DNA of 64,000 nt from the NCBI RefSeq assembly GCF_003710915.1, contig NZ_RHHR01000008.1:1-64000 (forward strand). Direction: 5' to 3'. The notes under the pieces are model-generated. The model made no database searches and was not told where the DNA came from. It saw only the letters and a program-made list of their open reading frames with translations. Shown in pieces: positions 35,654-45,170 of this stretch. The position numbers were made by a program, and so were the translations under genes. The number at the start of each line of letters is the position of its first letter. Position 1 is the first letter of the stretch. Source of the stretch: Brevibacillus invocatus. Its GTDB lineage: Bacteria; Bacillota; Bacilli; Brevibacillales; Brevibacillaceae.

Positions 35654-38074
35654 CTATGGGGTGGTGCTTGATTGCTCTGTATTTGCCGTTTCAGACGTCC
35701 CAGCATCAGGGGGTATACCAGCCTCGTCTACTTCTCCTGAAGACTGAACAGGAGCCTCAGGAGGCGTTTCAGGAGGTGGCTGGGCATCTGTGCCCGCTGC
35801 TGGAGTATCCGCAGGTCCTTCTGTCTGACCGTCAATCGGAGCAGTCGGCGCGAGCGGCTCTGACTCAGACTTGAGCGTCACCATGAGGGTCTCTCCTCCC
35901 TGGAGCTGAGTCCCTGGCGGAATGCTTTGCTGTGCGACAAACCCGACCCCCGTCGGTTTAACCTGCATGTGCAAAATAGAGGTGAATTCCATTACATCAC
36001 GTAAGGATTTGCCCGTCAGATCAGGCATCTTCGTGCCTTGAACACGGTCCGTAACCAATACGATCTGCTGTCCGGATACAACTTTTGAGTAGGGAGCCGG
36101 GTACTGTTCTACAATTTTCGTTCCCGTTCCGATCACAGTGACTTGCAGTTCATCCTGTTTGGCTCTCATCTGAGCGGTCGCCGTGGCCATATCTACGAAT
36201 TTGGGCAACGTCAGCTCTTTTACAGGTGTCAGGCTAGCCTGTTGCGCTACTGCTTGTTTTTTGTTCTTGTCTTTTCCTTCTACCGTCTTCAGATCAGGCT
36301 GTTGCTGCAAATATTGCAAGCTGCGCTCCATGATTGATTTGAAGATCGGCGCGACAATTTTCCCACCGTATTGGGTGTAGTCCCTCATATCGGGGTCATC
36401 GACGACGACATAGACTAACAATCGCGGGTTGTCCTTCGGTGCAAAGCCAATAAAGGAAGCGATGTAATGTCCATCCATCAGCTTTCCATTTTCGTATTTT
36501 TGAGCGGTCCCGGTCTTACCAGCCACATGGTAGCCCTCAATTTTATAGGACTTTCCGGTACCCGCTTCCCCAGTTACAACAGTTTCAAGAATATCGCGGG
36601 TTTGATTGGCAGTCGCAGCACTGACCACACGTCGTACTACTTCTCTCTCACTGCGATGTTCGACAGCTCCTGTATGCGGGTCTCGCATTTCCTTGATGAT
36701 ACGCGGCTTCAACAGTTCTCCACCGTTCGCAATCGCTCCAACTGCCGCAATCTGCTGAATCGCCGTCACGGTCACCCCTTGACCAAAGGTAGTAACTGCC
36801 CAGTCGCGCGGAGAGCGCGGGTTTTCCAGGTTGGCAATATTCCCCTTTTTCTCATACGGCAGCTCAATTCCCGTGATGAACCCAATGCCAAATTTCTCGA
36901 AGTAGCCTTTCAATTTCTCCAGTTTCAAACGTTCGTAACCCATAATGACGAATACCACGTTACTAGAGCGCTGTACACCTTCCAGAAAGTTGATCTTGCC
37001 CCAGCCTCGACCGTTGTTGTGGTCGCGGATCGGCGTCTGGCCTTTGATGGTATATGTCCCGGATTGATAAGGCTCATTCGGATTGAACATCCCCTCTTCG
37101 ATCGCCGCAGCCAGGGTAATAATTTTAAACGTGGATCCCGGTTCAAACATCGAGGTAACCGCATGGTTGGTAAAGTTGGTAATCCCGTTATAATACGTGT
37201 TCGGATTAAACTGCGGACGATTCCCCATCGCCAAAATCTCGCCGGTTTGCGGGTCAGAAACAACGACCATCAGTCCTTTTGGCTTAAAGTCACGTTCCGC
37301 GATATCCAGTGCCTGTTCCACGTAATCCTGGATTTGCCTGTCGATCGTCAGGTAGACATTGCTGCCATCCTGTGCGGGCTTGTACTTGTGCTCACCGTCT
37401 GGCAGCTGATAGCCAGCGCCATCTGTCATCACCGCCATCTCGCCTTTTTCACCGCGGAGTTGCTCGTCCAGCTGCAGCTCCAGCCCCATTTTGGGGTTAT
37501 CGTCGAAATCCAAATACCCCAAGACGTGGGCGGCAAAGCTGTTGTTCGGATAAAAACGGCGAGTTGTCTCTGTCAAATAAATGCCTGGCAGCTGATTCGT
37601 TTTGACTTCCTCACCGCTCGGCAATTTCGGATACTGGGCTTGCTCAATCTGCTTTTTCTGTTCTTCCGTAATTTTGTTACCCCAACGCCCCAACAAAACG
37701 ACCTTGGACTTCGGATTGGTCAGTGGTTTTAGCAGCGAATCCACGGGAGCACCCAGAATACGGGAAAGGGTTGTCGCCGTATAATAGGGATCCTTAACGT
37801 AATCCTGATCTTTCTCGTGCATGGGCTTGAGCCTTGCGTTAACCGTATAGGCCTTGCCTTCATAAGCGAGAATTTCTCCGTTCCGATCCATGATGGCTCC
37901 GCGTTTTGGTTTCAACGTCTTTTCCCAATCCCATTGGCTTCGGGCATAATCCATGATCTTGGCAGCTTCTACGGACTGCAGCCACCACATTCTCATACTT
38001 AGTCCGGAAAATCCAAGAATCACGCACAACGCGAACATGAGAATTCGCCAATTCACGCGCCTCTTTGTATCCAT
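35654..38074 (-). CDS. pbpB: Penicillin-binding protein 2B (septal class B PBP, two PASTA domains)
   Basis: This protein (~806 residues) is the septal transpeptidase that works with FtsW and the FtsL-DivIB-DivIC complex. It has a membrane segment at about 12-32, a dimerisation domain, then the transpeptidase domain with the active Ser at ~314 (EPGSTFKI), SSN, and KTGTAQK. Two PASTA domains (about 605-725) and an 80-residue Pro/Thr/Glu-rich tail follow. The tail is longer than in B. subtilis PBP2B. I prefer ATG 38074 (MDTKRR), seven bases after GGAG; a GTG three codons earlier overlaps that site. A terminator lies upstream, after ftsL. Confidence 0.95.
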   Translation of the reverse strand: MDTKRRVNWRILMFALCVILGFSGLSMRMWWLQSVEAAKIMDYARSQWDWEKTLKPKRGAIMDRNGEILAYEGKAYTVNARLKPMHEKDQDYVKDPYYTATTLSRILGAPVDSLLKPLTNPKSKVVLLGRWGNKITEEQKKQIEQAQYPKLPSGEEVKTNQLPGIYLTETTRRFYPNNSFAAHVLGYLDFDDNPKMGLELQLDEQLRGEKGEMAVMTDGAGYQLPDGEHKYKPAQDGSNVYLTIDRQIQDYVEQALDIAERDFKPKGLMVVVSDPQTGEILAMGNRPQFNPNTYYNGITNFTNHAVTSMFEPGSTFKIITLAAAIEEGMFNPNEPYQSGTYTIKGQTPIRDHNNGRGWGKINFLEGVQRSSNVVFVIMGYERLKLEKLKGYFEKFGIGFITGIELPYEKKGNIANLENPRSPRDWAVTTFGQGVTVTAIQQIAAVGAIANGGELLKPRIIKEMRDPHTGAVEHRSEREVVRRVVSAATANQTRDILETVVTGEAGTGKSYKIEGYHVAGKTGTAQKYENGKLMDGHYIASFIGFAPKDNPRLLVYVVVDDPDMRDYTQYGGKIVAPIFKSIMERSLQYLQQQPDLKTVEGKDKNKKQAVAQQASLTPVKELTLPKFVDMATATAQMRAKQDELQVTVIGTGTKIVEQYPAPYSKVVSGQQIVLVTDRVQGTKMPDLTGKSLRDVMEFTSILHMQVKPTGVGFVAQQSIPPGTQLQGGETLMVTLKSESEPLAPTAPIDGQTEGPADTPAAGTDAQPPPETPPEAPVQSSGEVDEAGIPPDAGTSETANTEQSSTTP

Positions 38075-38208
38075 TGTCGTCACTCCAAACGCAAGACATA
38101 TTCCGCTATGTATTCAATGTCGGAACTCTTGTAGGCATCCTTGTTGTTATCGGTTTTCGTGGCATCTTTCATGAGATGAGAACGCGTATCTGCTACACTC
38201 TCACTTAA

Positions 38209-38243
38209 GAAAAAATGTTACTTTGCTATTCGCAAGTAACATT
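38209..38243 (-). terminator. Intrinsic terminator between ftsL and pbpB
   Basis: AATGTTACTT and AAGTAACATT form a perfect 10-bp stem, extended by TGC/GCA, with about six T residues after it on the minus strand. It starts four bases beyond the ftsL stop codon. Confidence 0.8.
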
Positions 38244-38247
38244 ATGA

Positions 38248-38679
38248 TTATCGTTGGGTTGTCTGTTGTGATGGCTCTGAAGTTGGCACCGGGCTACTCA
38301 CTACCACGTTGCCTTTGCCGATCACGTGCACAGCTGCTGGGTCGAAGACCATTCCTTGGCGTTCTGCTTCTCCTTGAATGCGGTCCCGGTTGCTCATTTG
38401 CTCGATTTGCAAATGCAAGGCGGCGTTTTGTTCAGTCAACAGGCGATTTTCCTTTTTGACACTTTGTATATCGTAGTTATATTGGGAGATTTGCGAGTAA
38501 CGCACCCCCACAAAACCCAACCCGGCTACAGTCAGTGAGATGAAGAGCAAATACAGTAGCTTCTCCCCTGTTGGAATCGTCGGTTTCATCCGGATCGTGC
38601 GTTTGGTTTTCGTTACGGTGCGGGTTTGCTGTTCCTGTTCCAATTCCATCGCCAGGTTTCCCCGGTAGTAGTAGCTCAT
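38248..38679 (-). CDS. ftsL: Cell-division protein FtsL
   Basis: The 143-residue bitopic protein has a basic cytoplasmic part, a membrane segment at about 42-62, and a leucine-zipper-like coiled coil (about 64-105). The tail is rich in Pro, Thr and Gln. FtsL forms a complex with DivIB and DivIC and regulates septal wall synthesis. The position between rsmH and pbpB is conserved. Confidence 0.9.
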   Translation of the reverse strand: MSYYYRGNLAMELEQEQQTRTVTKTKRTIRMKPTIPTGEKLLYLLFISLTVAGLGFVGVRYSQISQYNYDIQSVKKENRLLTEQNAALHLQIEQMSNRDRIQGEAERQGMVFDPAAVHVIGKGNVVVSSPVPTSEPSQQTTQR

Positions 38680-38710
38680 TTTCTAACCCCCTTATTGAGC
38701 CATGAAGTAT

Positions 38711-39646
38711 TTACAGTTTTTCGGCAACACGCAGCTTGGCTGAACGTGCTCTCGGATTCGCTTCCAATTCATCATCTGAAGGCAGTACCGGCTTTCTGGT
38801 GATCACTTTTACCGTTGCCTGATTGCCGCAGGCACAGATCGGAAAGGCTGGCGGACACGTACATCCCTTGGAATACTCCTGAAAAATCTGTTTGCAAATC
38901 CGATCCTCCAGCGAATGGAACGTGATGACACTCACTCTTCCGCCTGGACGCAGCACGGAAATGGCATCGATAATCGCTTCTTTAAATGCGTCCAGCTCGT
39001 CATTAACCGCGATACGAATCGCCTGAAAGGTGCGCTTGGCCGGATGTGGTCCTGTACGTCTGGCTGCAGCCGGTATCGCTTCCTTAATGATTTCAACGAG
39101 CTCACCCGTCGTCTCGACCGGTTTTTTCTTCCGATTCTCCACGATTTGCCGGGCAATTCGCCGGGAAAATTTCTCTTCCCCATATTCCCAAATCACTCGC
39201 GCAATCTCTTCTTCATCCCACTCATTAATGATGTCGTAGGCCGAGAGAGGAGCTTGCTGGTCCATTCTCATGTCGAGGGGAGCATCTGCATTGTAGCTGA
39301 AACCCCGTTCACCCTCATCCAGCTGTGGAGAAGAAACACCGAGATCAAACAATATCCCGTCTACTCCCTCCAGATCCAGGTCGTTCACTATTTCCTTGAT
39401 ATGGCGAAAATTGCTCTTTACCAGAGTTACTTTATCCATAGCGGTTGCCAAGCGTTCGCGCGCATGATCCAAGGCCCAGTCATCCTGATCGATAGCGATG
39501 AGACGTCCGCCATCTGTCAGCTGAGAGGCTATCAGGCTGCTGTGCCCTGCTCCACCCAAGGTGCAATCCACATAGATGCCTCCTGGTCGGATGTTCAGTC
39601 CAGCGACTGCTTCTTCCCGCAATACGGTTACATGATGAAACGACAA
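38711..39646 (-). CDS. rsmH: 16S rRNA m4C1402 methyltransferase RsmH
   Basis: The 311-residue SAM-dependent enzyme methylates N4 of C1402 in 16S rRNA. Family stretches '[15 protein letters not shown]', '[34 protein letters not shown]' and '[16 protein letters not shown]' are seen. The likely start is TTG 39646 (SFHHVTVL) after GGGAGTG; a GTG three codons upstream overlaps the site. It is second in the mraZ operon. Confidence 0.95.
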   Translation of the reverse strand: MSFHHVTVLREEAVAGLNIRPGGIYVDCTLGGAGHSSLIASQLTDGGRLIAIDQDDWALDHARERLATAMDKVTLVKSNFRHIKEIVNDLDLEGVDGILFDLGVSSPQLDEGERGFSYNADAPLDMRMDQQAPLSAYDIINEWDEEEIARVIWEYGEEKFSRRIARQIVENRKKKPVETTGELVEIIKEAIPAAARRTGPHPAKRTFQAIRIAVNDELDAFKEAIIDAISVLRPGGRVSVITFHSLEDRICKQIFQEYSKGCTCPPAFPICACGNQATVKVITRKPVLPSDDELEANPRARSAKLRVAEKL

Positions 39647-39672
39647 GATCGTCACTCCCGTTCTTCTTGCTG

Positions 39673-40098
39673 TTACAAATTGAAATCAACCAGCTTTTCG
39701 GCAATCTCTCCAAACGAGCCTTCCGATTCCGCAAAGTACGCTTCCCAACGCTCCTTGCTCCAAACCTCAACGCGATTGGATACTCCGATGACGACACATT
39801 CTTTTTGAATAGCAGCATGGTCACGCAGATTTTGAGGTATGTTTACCCTTCCCTGCTTGTCCCAGTCACATTCAGTCGCTCCTGAAAAGAAGAAGCGCGT
39901 AAAAGCACGAGCGTCCGCCTTGGTGAAAGGTAGCGTTTTGAGACGCTCCTCCAGTTGTTTCCATTCGTCCAGCGGGTAGGCAAACAAACATTGGTCCAAA
40001 CCGCGGGTCATGACAAAGGAACTGCCCAATCCTTCACGGAACTTGGCAGGGATGGTCAGACGACCTTTTTCATCGATGCTGTGCTGATATTCACCCAT
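39673..40098 (-). CDS. mraZ: Transcriptional regulator MraZ
   Basis: The 141-residue protein carries two AbrB-like SpoVT/MraZ domains ('[19 protein letters not shown]' and '[20 protein letters not shown]', each with the D-x-x-G-R motif). MraZ binds repeats upstream of its own operon and controls the division cluster. ATG at 40098 (MGEYQHSID) matches the family start; the longer frame is extension into the operator. Four operator-like repeats lie directly upstream. Confidence 0.95.
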   Translation of the reverse strand: MGEYQHSIDEKGRLTIPAKFREGLGSSFVMTRGLDQCLFAYPLDEWKQLEERLKTLPFTKADARAFTRFFFSGATECDWDKQGRVNIPQNLRDHAAIQKECVVIGVSNRVEVWSKERWEAYFAESEGSFGEIAEKLVDFNL

Positions 40099-40113
40099 GA
40101 ACAAGCCCGGTTC

Positions 40114-40163
40114 CCCCACTTTCCGTTCAAGCGGCTCCACTTTCCCCCACTTTTCCCCACTTT
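40114..40163 (-). promoter_or_regulatory. MraZ operator: four AAAGTGGGG-type repeats
   Basis: On the minus strand AAAGTGGGG (40163-40155), AAAGTGGGG (40153-40145) and AAAGTGGAG (40143-40135) repeat with an exact 10-base period, and a fourth AAAGTGGGG lies at 40122-40114. MraZ is known to bind tandem GTGG/TGGG repeats with such helical spacing. A TATAAT at 40183-40178 lies just upstream, so the boxes would fall in the first transcribed bases. Confidence 0.8.
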
Positions 40164-40177
40164 GCTACCTACTTGCT

Positions 40178-40183
40178 ATTATA
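40178..40183 (-). promoter_or_regulatory. Probable -10 element of the mraZ operon
   Basis: A perfect TATAAT preceded by TTTG lies about 80 bases before mraZ. No good -35 match is found at 17 bases, where the sequence is occupied by the ahcY terminator, so it may depend on other contacts. Confidence 0.5.
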
Positions 40184-40184
40184 C

Positions 40185-40214
40185 AAAAAAAATCCCGCAT
40201 TTGTATGCAGGATT
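40185..40214 (-). terminator. Intrinsic terminator of ahcY
   Basis: ATCCTGCAT pairs with ATGCGGGAT (one G-U) around an ACAA loop on the minus strand, followed by eight T residues. Confidence 0.85.
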
Positions 40215-40257
40215 TTTTCGTTTATTTTTTTGCCGGGAAAGGACGGTTTTCGCGAGC

Positions 40258-41517
40258 TTATTCGACCCAGCTATCCAGGTATGCTTTTTGCTCGTCGGTC
40301 AATTTGTCGATACCGAGTCCCAGTGCTTCCAATTTGTATTGAGCAACCATCGCATCCAGCTCATATGGCACGTTCAGTACTTGCTTGCCGATATTTTTGT
40401 ACTGCTCGTTCACATAGGCCAGAGAAACGGCTTGCAGCGCGAAGGTCATGTCCATAATTTCAGCCGGATGTCCATCTCCAGCAGCCAGGTTCACGAGGCG
40501 GCCTTCTGCCAGGAGATACACTTTTCGACCATCAGCCATGACAAATTCCTCGATGTCTTTACGCACAATGCGCGTGGATGTCGACATTTCCTTCAGTTCC
40601 ACTTTGTTTACTTCGACATCGAAGTGACCTGCGTTGGAAAGGATAGCGCCATCTTTCATCACTTCGAAGTGCTCTTTGCGAATGACGTCGCGATTACCTG
40701 TAACGGTCACGAAGTAATCGCCATGTTTAGCCGCTTCGCTCATTGGCATCACTTCGAAGCCGTCCATGTAAGCTTCTACCGCTTTGATCGCGTCGATTTC
40801 GGTTACGATAACTTTCGCGCCCAGGCCTTTTGCACGCATAGCCACGCCTTTACCGCACCAGCCGTAACCCACAACAACAACCGTTTTTCCAGCCACGACG
40901 AGGTTTGTCGTACGGTTGATACCATCCCAAACAGATTGGCCAGTACCATAGCGGTTGTCAAACAAGTATTTGCAGAAAGCATCGTTCACTGCTACCATCG
41001 GGAATTCCAGCTTGCCTTCTTTTTCCAAAGCCTTCAGGCGAAGGATACCTGTCGTCGTTTCTTCTGCACCGCCACGCACTTGCGCCAACAAATCGCGACG
41101 CTCGCTGTGCAGGATAGTTACCAGATCGCCACCGTCGTCAATGATCAGGTCAGGACGGGTTTCCAGGGTCTTGATCAGGTGTTCTTTATACTCAGCTGGA
41201 TCCGGGTTGTATTTCGCAAATACGCGAATACCGTCTTCCACCAGCGCTGCGCACACATCGTCTTGCGTAGAAAGTGGGTTGGAGCCAGTGATCGTCACTT
41301 CAGCGCCACCCGCTTGAACAACCTTCGCGAGGTAAGCGGTTTTCGCTTCCAGGTGAAGGGAGATTGCTACTTTCAGCCCAGCAAAAGGCTTTTCTTTTTC
41401 AAAACGCTCGCGAATACGATTCAGGACGGGCATATGTTCTTGTACCCAGTCAATTTTCAGGTGGCCGTTGTGAGCCAATCCCATATCTTTTACAATGCTT
41501 TCTTCTACACTATTCAT
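40258..41517 (-). CDS. ahcY: S-adenosylhomocysteine hydrolase
   Basis: The 419-residue NAD-dependent enzyme splits S-adenosylhomocysteine into homocysteine and adenosine. Family stretches are clear: 'SNPLSTQDDVCAAL', 'DDGGDLVTILH', 'NRYGTGQSVWDGI', the NAD site 'VVVGYGWCGKGVAMRAKGLGA', and 'SNAGHFDVEV'. It is the shorter form of the enzyme. ATG 41517 (MNSVEES) follows AAGGAGG at 11 bases. B. subtilis lacks ahcY and uses the Pfs/LuxS route. It lies just upstream of mraZ. Confidence 0.95.
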   Translation of the reverse strand: MNSVEESIVKDMGLAHNGHLKIDWVQEHMPVLNRIRERFEKEKPFAGLKVAISLHLEAKTAYLAKVVQAGGAEVTITGSNPLSTQDDVCAALVEDGIRVFAKYNPDPAEYKEHLIKTLETRPDLIIDDGGDLVTILHSERRDLLAQVRGGAEETTTGILRLKALEKEGKLEFPMVAVNDAFCKYLFDNRYGTGQSVWDGINRTTNLVVAGKTVVVVGYGWCGKGVAMRAKGLGAKVIVTEIDAIKAVEAYMDGFEVMPMSEAAKHGDYFVTVTGNRDVIRKEHFEVMKDGAILSNAGHFDVEVNKVELKEMSTSTRIVRKDIEEFVMADGRKVYLLAEGRLVNLAAGDGHPAEIMDMTFALQAVSLAYVNEQYKNIGKQVLNVPYELDAMVAQYKLEALGLGIDKLTDEQKAYLDSWVE

Positions 41518-41597
41518 GCGAACATGAACCTCCTTCATCTCAAAAACAACTTAGCTTCTATCATATCATACGCAAGATCAGCGATCATCTGTTTTTC

Positions 41598-42533
41598 CTA
41601 TTCTCGCCAATCTGATTGCACACTCGCCAGACGAGCCTTTGGATCAAAGTCGAGTCCGCCCTTTTTCAGCAGCTCCAGGAAAAAGCGCAAGGCTTGAGGC
41701 ATCCACTTTTTCTGGTGGTAAATCAATTGCCGGAACACGCGAATGTCCGGATGGAAAAAAGAGAGAATAGCCAGCTTGCCGCTTTTCACTTCATCCTTCA
41801 CCGCGATTTTCGGGATCAGCGCGATACCCAGATCGTGGGCGACACATTGCTTGATCGCTTCCATGCTGCCGAACTCCAGCGCTGAATGCACTGTGGAACC
41901 CGCCTCCCGCAAGACAGACTCCAGCAGTGAACGGTAGCTGCATCCCGCCTCAGTAAAGATCCAGTTTTCTCCGGAAAAATCTGTGGCTTCTACCTGTTCG
42001 AGCTTACTTAGCCGGTGGTCGGGTGAGGAGACAACCACCAGCTCTTCTTCACCCAGATTGACGGTGATCAAATCGGCATTTTCTTGCCATTTGTCGAGAA
42101 TAAAAGCAAAGTCGTACGTTCCTTCTTTAACCCCTTGTCGCAATTCATGACAAATCCCCGGATGCAGCAGTACACGCATCTGCGGGTGCTCCTGTCGAAA
42201 CTTTTGCACATAGGGCGGAAGGTAAAAAGCAGCTAAAGATTCTACCGTTCCAACGCTTAGTGTGCCTGCTAGCTGGGCATGTTCAGACAGCTGCCCCTTC
42301 GCTTCGTCCAATAGAGCCAGCATCTGTTCGGTGTAGTCGAGAAGGACTTCTCCCGCATGTGTTAGTCTGATTTTTCGGCCCCAGCGTTCGAAGAGAGACA
42401 CGCCGAATTCAGTTTCCAGATTTTGAATTTGTACGGTAATACTGGACTGGGCATAGCCTAAAACTTCAGCTGCCCGCGTAAAGCTTTGCCATTTCGCAAC
42501 TTCTCGAAAGGTCTGCAAATAGCGGGTGTCCAT
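41598..42533 (-). CDS. LysR-family transcriptional regulator
   Basis: The 311-residue regulator has an N-terminal winged HTH ('TRYLQTFREVAKWQSFTRAAEVLGYAQSSITVQIQNLE', residues ~4-60) and a substrate-binding-like effector domain. ATG 42533 follows GGGAG. It is divergent from the APC permease gene, separated by about 120 bases, so it probably controls that gene, as is common for LysR proteins. The AT-rich gap contains an imperfect dyad (atattatttaatattat) that could be its site. The effector is unknown. Confidence 0.9.
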   Translation of the reverse strand: MDTRYLQTFREVAKWQSFTRAAEVLGYAQSSITVQIQNLETEFGVSLFERWGRKIRLTHAGEVLLDYTEQMLALLDEAKGQLSEHAQLAGTLSVGTVESLAAFYLPPYVQKFRQEHPQMRVLLHPGICHELRQGVKEGTYDFAFILDKWQENADLITVNLGEEELVVVSSPDHRLSKLEQVEATDFSGENWIFTEAGCSYRSLLESVLREAGSTVHSALEFGSMEAIKQCVAHDLGIALIPKIAVKDEVKSGKLAILSFFHPDIRVFRQLIYHQKKWMPQALRFFLELLKKGGLDFDPKARLASVQSDWRE

Positions 42534-42652
42534 GCTCTCTCTCCCTTTCAATTCGATTTTTTCGATGCATATTATTTAATATTATAGATATCTCCGATTT
42601 CAAAGTCTATGCTACACTACGCATACAGTTTATTAAAAGTGAGGGATAGGAT

Positions 42653-43945
42653 ATGGAAAAGGGTGTAGCCTCATCACCCGGTCTGTCCAAAACGCTTGGA
42701 CTGACACAGATTGTTGCTTTATATATTGGCTCCGTCCTCGGTTCAGGCGTACTGCTCATACCTGGGTTGGCAGCTGAAAAAGCAGGGCCAGCCTCTATCG
42801 TAGCGTGGCTGCTCATGTCTGTCCTCGTTCTCCCGATGGCGATTACGATGGGCCTGCTTTCAGCCCGCTTTCCCAGTGCTGGAGGTGTTTCTACCTTCGT
42901 TCGGACTGCGTACGGCGACCGCTTTGGCAACATGGTCGGATGGTTTTTCCTGCTTTCGGTACCTATAGGTGCTCCCATCCTAAGCGTCACAGGCGCTCAT
43001 TACCTTGCTGTTCTCTTTCAATGGGGCGAGTTACAGGTGTATCTGTGTGCAGGATTGATTCTTCTGACGGTTCTCGGGATGAATGTAATCGGTCTCCATG
43101 TGGCGGCTCGCGTCCAGACGATTGTCGTATCACTCATCTTGTCCATCCTGATTTTGGCTGTGATTGCTGCAATCCCCCATACTTCTGCTGAGCATTTCGT
43201 ACCATTTGCACCGAATGGCTGGCTTAGCGTGATACAGGCAGCCGTCTTGATGTTCTGGTGCTTTATTGGCTGGGAAGCAGTGACCCATCTATCCGAAGAG
43301 TTTGTCGATCCATCGAAAAATGCGATTCGCGGTGTTCTATGGAGTGCCGGCATTGTCGCACTGTTGTATTTTGGTGTGGCCTTTATGACTGTCGCCACCC
43401 ACAGCTATGGTGTCGGGATTTCCGCTGCTTCGCTGAGTGTAATGATCCAGCTTTCCCTTGGTCCCGTTGGCGGCTGGATCGTCGCGATCACGGCCCTCTT
43501 TATTTGTATCGCTACCGCGAATGCCTATGTAGGTGCAGCCTCCCGCATTGCTTTCGCCCTTTCGCAAGAGAACATTGCTCCTCGCTGGTTTGGCAAATTG
43601 CATCCAAAATACCAGACGCCAACCGGAGGACTTCTCTTTTTGGCCATGTGCTTTGTCCTCGTCCTGACCACTCTGTATCTGGGACTGATCGATTTATCAC
43701 GCTTGATTGAGCTTCCTAATTCCACCTTCATCGCCACGTATATTGGTGGATGCCTGGCTGGTGTCAAGCTGTTGCGAGACAATCGGGTCGGGCGCATCGC
43801 TTCCTGGACCTCCCTGATCTTCACAGCAGGTCTATACCCCTTCCTGGGTTGGTCGGCGCTCTACCCGCTTGCGATCGCAGCTGCACTCATTTTGATTGGA
43901 AGCAAAAGAATCAATAAAGGTTCTGGGCAGTCGCTATCTGCCTAA
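42653..43945 (+). CDS. APC-superfamily amino-acid permease
   Basis: The 430-residue membrane protein has about 12 hydrophobic segments and the glycine-rich first segment typical of APC transporters ('ALYIGSVLGSGVLLIPGLAAEKAG'). Pattern and length resemble YjeH-like exporters of methionine and branched-chain amino acids, but substrate and direction are not provable from sequence. The start ATG follows GTGAGGGATAGG. It is divergent from the LysR gene. Confidence 0.85.
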   Translation: MEKGVASSPGLSKTLGLTQIVALYIGSVLGSGVLLIPGLAAEKAGPASIVAWLLMSVLVLPMAITMGLLSARFPSAGGVSTFVRTAYGDRFGNMVGWFFLLSVPIGAPILSVTGAHYLAVLFQWGELQVYLCAGLILLTVLGMNVIGLHVAARVQTIVVSLILSILILAVIAAIPHTSAEHFVPFAPNGWLSVIQAAVLMFWCFIGWEAVTHLSEEFVDPSKNAIRGVLWSAGIVALLYFGVAFMTVATHSYGVGISAASLSVMIQLSLGPVGGWIVAITALFICIATANAYVGAASRIAFALSQENIAPRWFGKLHPKYQTPTGGLLFLAMCFVLVLTTLYLGLIDLSRLIELPNSTFIATYIGGCLAGVKLLRDNRVGRIASWTSLIFTAGLYPFLGWSALYPLAIAAALILIGSKRINKGSGQSLSA

Positions 43946-43976
43946 CAAAATTTCAGCTTCTATTCGGCAAAATGAG

Positions 43977-44004
43977 AAAGGCGTGCTATTGCAGCACGCC
44001 TTTT
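43977..44004. terminator. Bidirectional terminator between the permease and SLH genes
   Basis: AAAGGCGTGCT and AGCACGCCTTTT form a near-perfect 10-11 bp stem lying between two convergent genes. Confidence 0.85.
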
Positions 44005-44010
44005 GTGTGT

Positions 44011-45063
44011 CTATTCGTCTTTTCCGATCAATCGAAACGTTTTGCCATCCGCGGACGACAGGTAAAATGTCTTGTCAACACTGCCTCCTAGCTCACCGGA
44101 GTAGTATTGGACAGTCATCCGATATTTGTCGTTGCCGATCTTGGCGTAGTAGATCAACTCATTAAATCGAGGGAAACGAACGTAGTCATAGACCTCGTAA
44201 TTCATGAAAGAGAAATGCTCGCGTAAAAACTGCTGACTTACGGGTGCTTTTTCTTTTTCCACGTATTTGACCAGTTCATCAAAGCGTCGGATTCGCTCTT
44301 TATCCATAACCTGGCCTACAAAGGTAGAAACCAGCTTGGTCATGCTCTGCTTTTCTTCCTCTGACACTCTTCCCGGGAACAATTCCTCGATTTGTTGGGA
44401 CAATCGTGAGAGAAGGACTACAGCTTGCGCACGGCTTACCTTTTCATCTGCACGGAAGGTTCCATCCGGATAGCCCGTAATGATACCCATCTTATAGGCA
44501 GGATAGACCGTCATCACCTGACCTTCATTTTCCACGGACAGATCGCTAAAAAATTTGGATTTTGTTCCCCTGTATTTTTCACCTTCGGACTGATGGCCCA
44601 AGGCTGCAAGCATGAGCCTCGCACCCTCCAGCCGATCCAGCGAGTCCGTCGGATTGCCTGTTGGCGTAATTCCTGCAGCCAGTAAATGCGTATAGGTTCC
44701 CTCGGACCACCGTCCCTTTACCTTGGAGAGGTAGGTCTCCCGTGAGAAATCATCAGGCTGATTACCTGGAAAGGAAGGGATGACCCGTTCGATCATCACG
44801 AGAAACTCTTCTTGTGAAATGGTCTGTTCCGGTCGGAAGGTCCCATCCGGAAATCCGCGAATGAGTCCTTGCTTCGTCGCCACTGCTATTTCCTTGGAGG
44901 CCCAATGACCATGAATGTCCGAAAAAGGAGCAGAAATCGACGTGGCATCCATTTTCGCTTTTGCCCGGTCTAAACCTCCCACGGTTGCACCTGTCAGTAC
45001 AAGGGACAGTACCAGAGCCTTTAGTCCAATTCGTTTTCCGATGAGTCGCAACTTTTTCTGCAC
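44011..45063 (-). CDS. Secreted S-layer-homology (SLH) domain protein
   Basis: The 350-residue protein has a signal peptide (cleavage likely after 'DRAKA', about residue 36), then three SLH repeats at about 47-95, 110-157 and 168-224. The first ('FSDIHGHWASKEI...GFPDGTFRPEQTISQEEF') and third are canonical; the second is weaker. SLH triplets bind pyruvylated secondary cell-wall polymer. The C-terminal 125 residues match nothing I recognise. The function beyond wall attachment is unknown. Confidence 0.88.
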   Translation of the reverse strand: MQKKLRLIGKRIGLKALVLSLVLTGATVGGLDRAKAKMDATSISAPFSDIHGHWASKEIAVATKQGLIRGFPDGTFRPEQTISQEEFLVMIERVIPSFPGNQPDDFSRETYLSKVKGRWSEGTYTHLLAAGITPTGNPTDSLDRLEGARLMLAALGHQSEGEKYRGTKSKFFSDLSVENEGQVMTVYPAYKMGIITGYPDGTFRADEKVSRAQAVVLLSRLSQQIEELFPGRVSEEEKQSMTKLVSTFVGQVMDKERIRRFDELVKYVEKEKAPVSQQFLREHFSFMNYEVYDYVRFPRFNELIYYAKIGNDKYRMTVQYYSGELGGSVDKTFYLSSADGKTFRLIGKDE

Positions 45064-45170
45064 CTTACAATCTCCCCTTTCGCAGGAGTATTCCTATACT
45101 GGGTAAGACGCAGAATTTGTCGAGAATGTTTCAGCATATTCGCAGGAAATAATGTCCAAAGTCCTACTTT

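Noticed and set aside
36467-37732. Rightward 421-codon frame opposite pbpB
   Set aside because: Antisense to a clear penicillin-binding protein gene, with no ribosome-binding site or recognisable domain.
38915-39808. Rightward 297-codon frame opposite rsmH and mraZ
   Set aside because: Shadow frame with no motifs.
39955-41697. Long rightward open frame (580 codons) opposite ahcY and mraZ
   Set aside because: It lies antisense to two well-supported genes; the protein is rich in Phe, His and Cys and shows no family motif. It is a by-product of codon use on the other strand.
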